Assembly: GCA_022538095.1 (NCBI GenBank)
Contig: JAKYXN010000057.1
Location: 1-34,439, forward strand
Direction: 5' to 3'
DNA: 34,439 nucleotides
From: Puniceicoccaceae bacterium K14
GTDB taxonomy: Bacteria; Verrucomicrobiota; Verrucomicrobiia; Opitutales; Opitutaceae
Positions 34,351 to 34,439 of the stretch are shown here, in pieces (within the stretch, counting starts at the first letter, position 1; each line of letters starts with the position of its first letter). The notes beneath the pieces were generated by a model. That model had not been told where the DNA came from and ran no database searches. It was given only the letters and a program-made list of their open reading frames with translations. Made by a program: the position numbers and the translations under genes.

Positions 34351-34439
34351 CTGTAAGAATTTTTGTGTAACTGGCGTCTGATGTGCTTTAAAAAAGAAAG
34401 CATATCATATGAAAGAAAAGATTAGAGAAGAGCTTCTGG
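34351..34439 (+). mobile_element. possible left end of an IS256-family insertion sequence (cut by the window end)
   Basis: CTGTAAGAATTTTTGTGTAA begins at 34351 and resembles the TTTGTGTAAC-type ends common in IS256-family elements. The ORF starting about 38 bases inside it begins MKEKIREELL, which fits an IS256 transposase N-terminus. Both cues are short and the other end is outside the window, so this is a guess. Nothing else is evident in 34159-34350. Confidence 0.4.
34409..34439 (+). CDS. start of a putative transposase (partial)
   Basis: ATG at 34409 is followed by 9 codons (KEKIREELL) to the end of the window. The frame is open, Lys/Glu-rich and helical. Family assignment rests only on the preceding IS256-like end. 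Confidence 0.35.
   Translation, partial: MKEKIREELL

Noticed and set aside
1-34439. CRISPR array, tRNA or rRNA genes
   Set aside because: No regular short repeats with spacers and no cloverleaf or rRNA-like stretches were noticed by eye.

Overview
The window looks like chromosomal DNA of a marine-type Verrucomicrobiota, most likely the Opitutae/Puniceicoccales side. This is inferred from gene content: an azurin-tailed beta-propeller protein next to a DUF1080 protein, a pectate-lyase-like protein with a DSDKDGLPDEWE calcium-type spacer, a stand-alone integron-type integrase, and moderate GC. There is no rRNA or tRNA to confirm it. Nearly every start codon I inspected lacks a recognisable Shine-Dalgarno sequence, so starts were chosen from protein families, signal peptides and overlaps.

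Layout. 1-1437: the tail of an unknown gene, an integron-type tyrosine recombinase broken by a one-base frameshift, and a GTAG-headed palindrome. 1506-3889 (minus): a GT4 glycosyltransferase and DNA polymerase III delta (holA). 4224-7572 (plus): an unknown protein, then the molybdenum cofactor cluster moeA-moaC-moaD-moaE and a small membrane protein. 7711-9274: gnd with a clear terminator. 9275-12106: a HipBA-type antitoxin/kinase pair behind an unusual 22-bp inverted repeat, followed closely by a DUF4214-methyltransferase. 12161-16388: a small outer-membrane barrel, an ABC exporter, a secreted basic-tailed protein and a PhyH-type dioxygenase. 16392-20303 (minus): a tightly packed periplasmic TPR protein / histidine kinase / response regulator operon, divergent from a TonB-dependent receptor (20487-22319). 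22339-22403: a complete pair of inverted GTAG palindromes (REPIN-like). 22408-23265: an EamA transporter. 23436-27310 (minus): an overlapping pair encoding a secreted DUF1080/PA14 protein and a beta-propeller/azurin protein. 27386-29368: a pectate-lyase-like gene broken by two lesions, with a decayed tandem copy of its own 3' end beside it. 29449-31790 (minus): three VOC-family proteins and a WYL regulator. 32090-34158: a secreted beta-helix protein and a PhzF-like isomerase. The window ends in what looks like the left end of an IS256-type insertion sequence.

How the genes may work together. The Moco genes supply part of molybdopterin synthesis (moaA is absent here). The TPR-HK-RR operon is probably one envelope-sensing unit and may relate to the divergent receptor. 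The DUF1080 and azurin genes are probably co-translated and act outside the inner membrane. The signals I find most worth a second look are the long inverted repeat in front of hipB, the GTAG palindrome/REPIN family without a transposase in view, the pectate lyase pseudogene with fossil tandem tails, and the sensor operon with its dedicated periplasmic protein.
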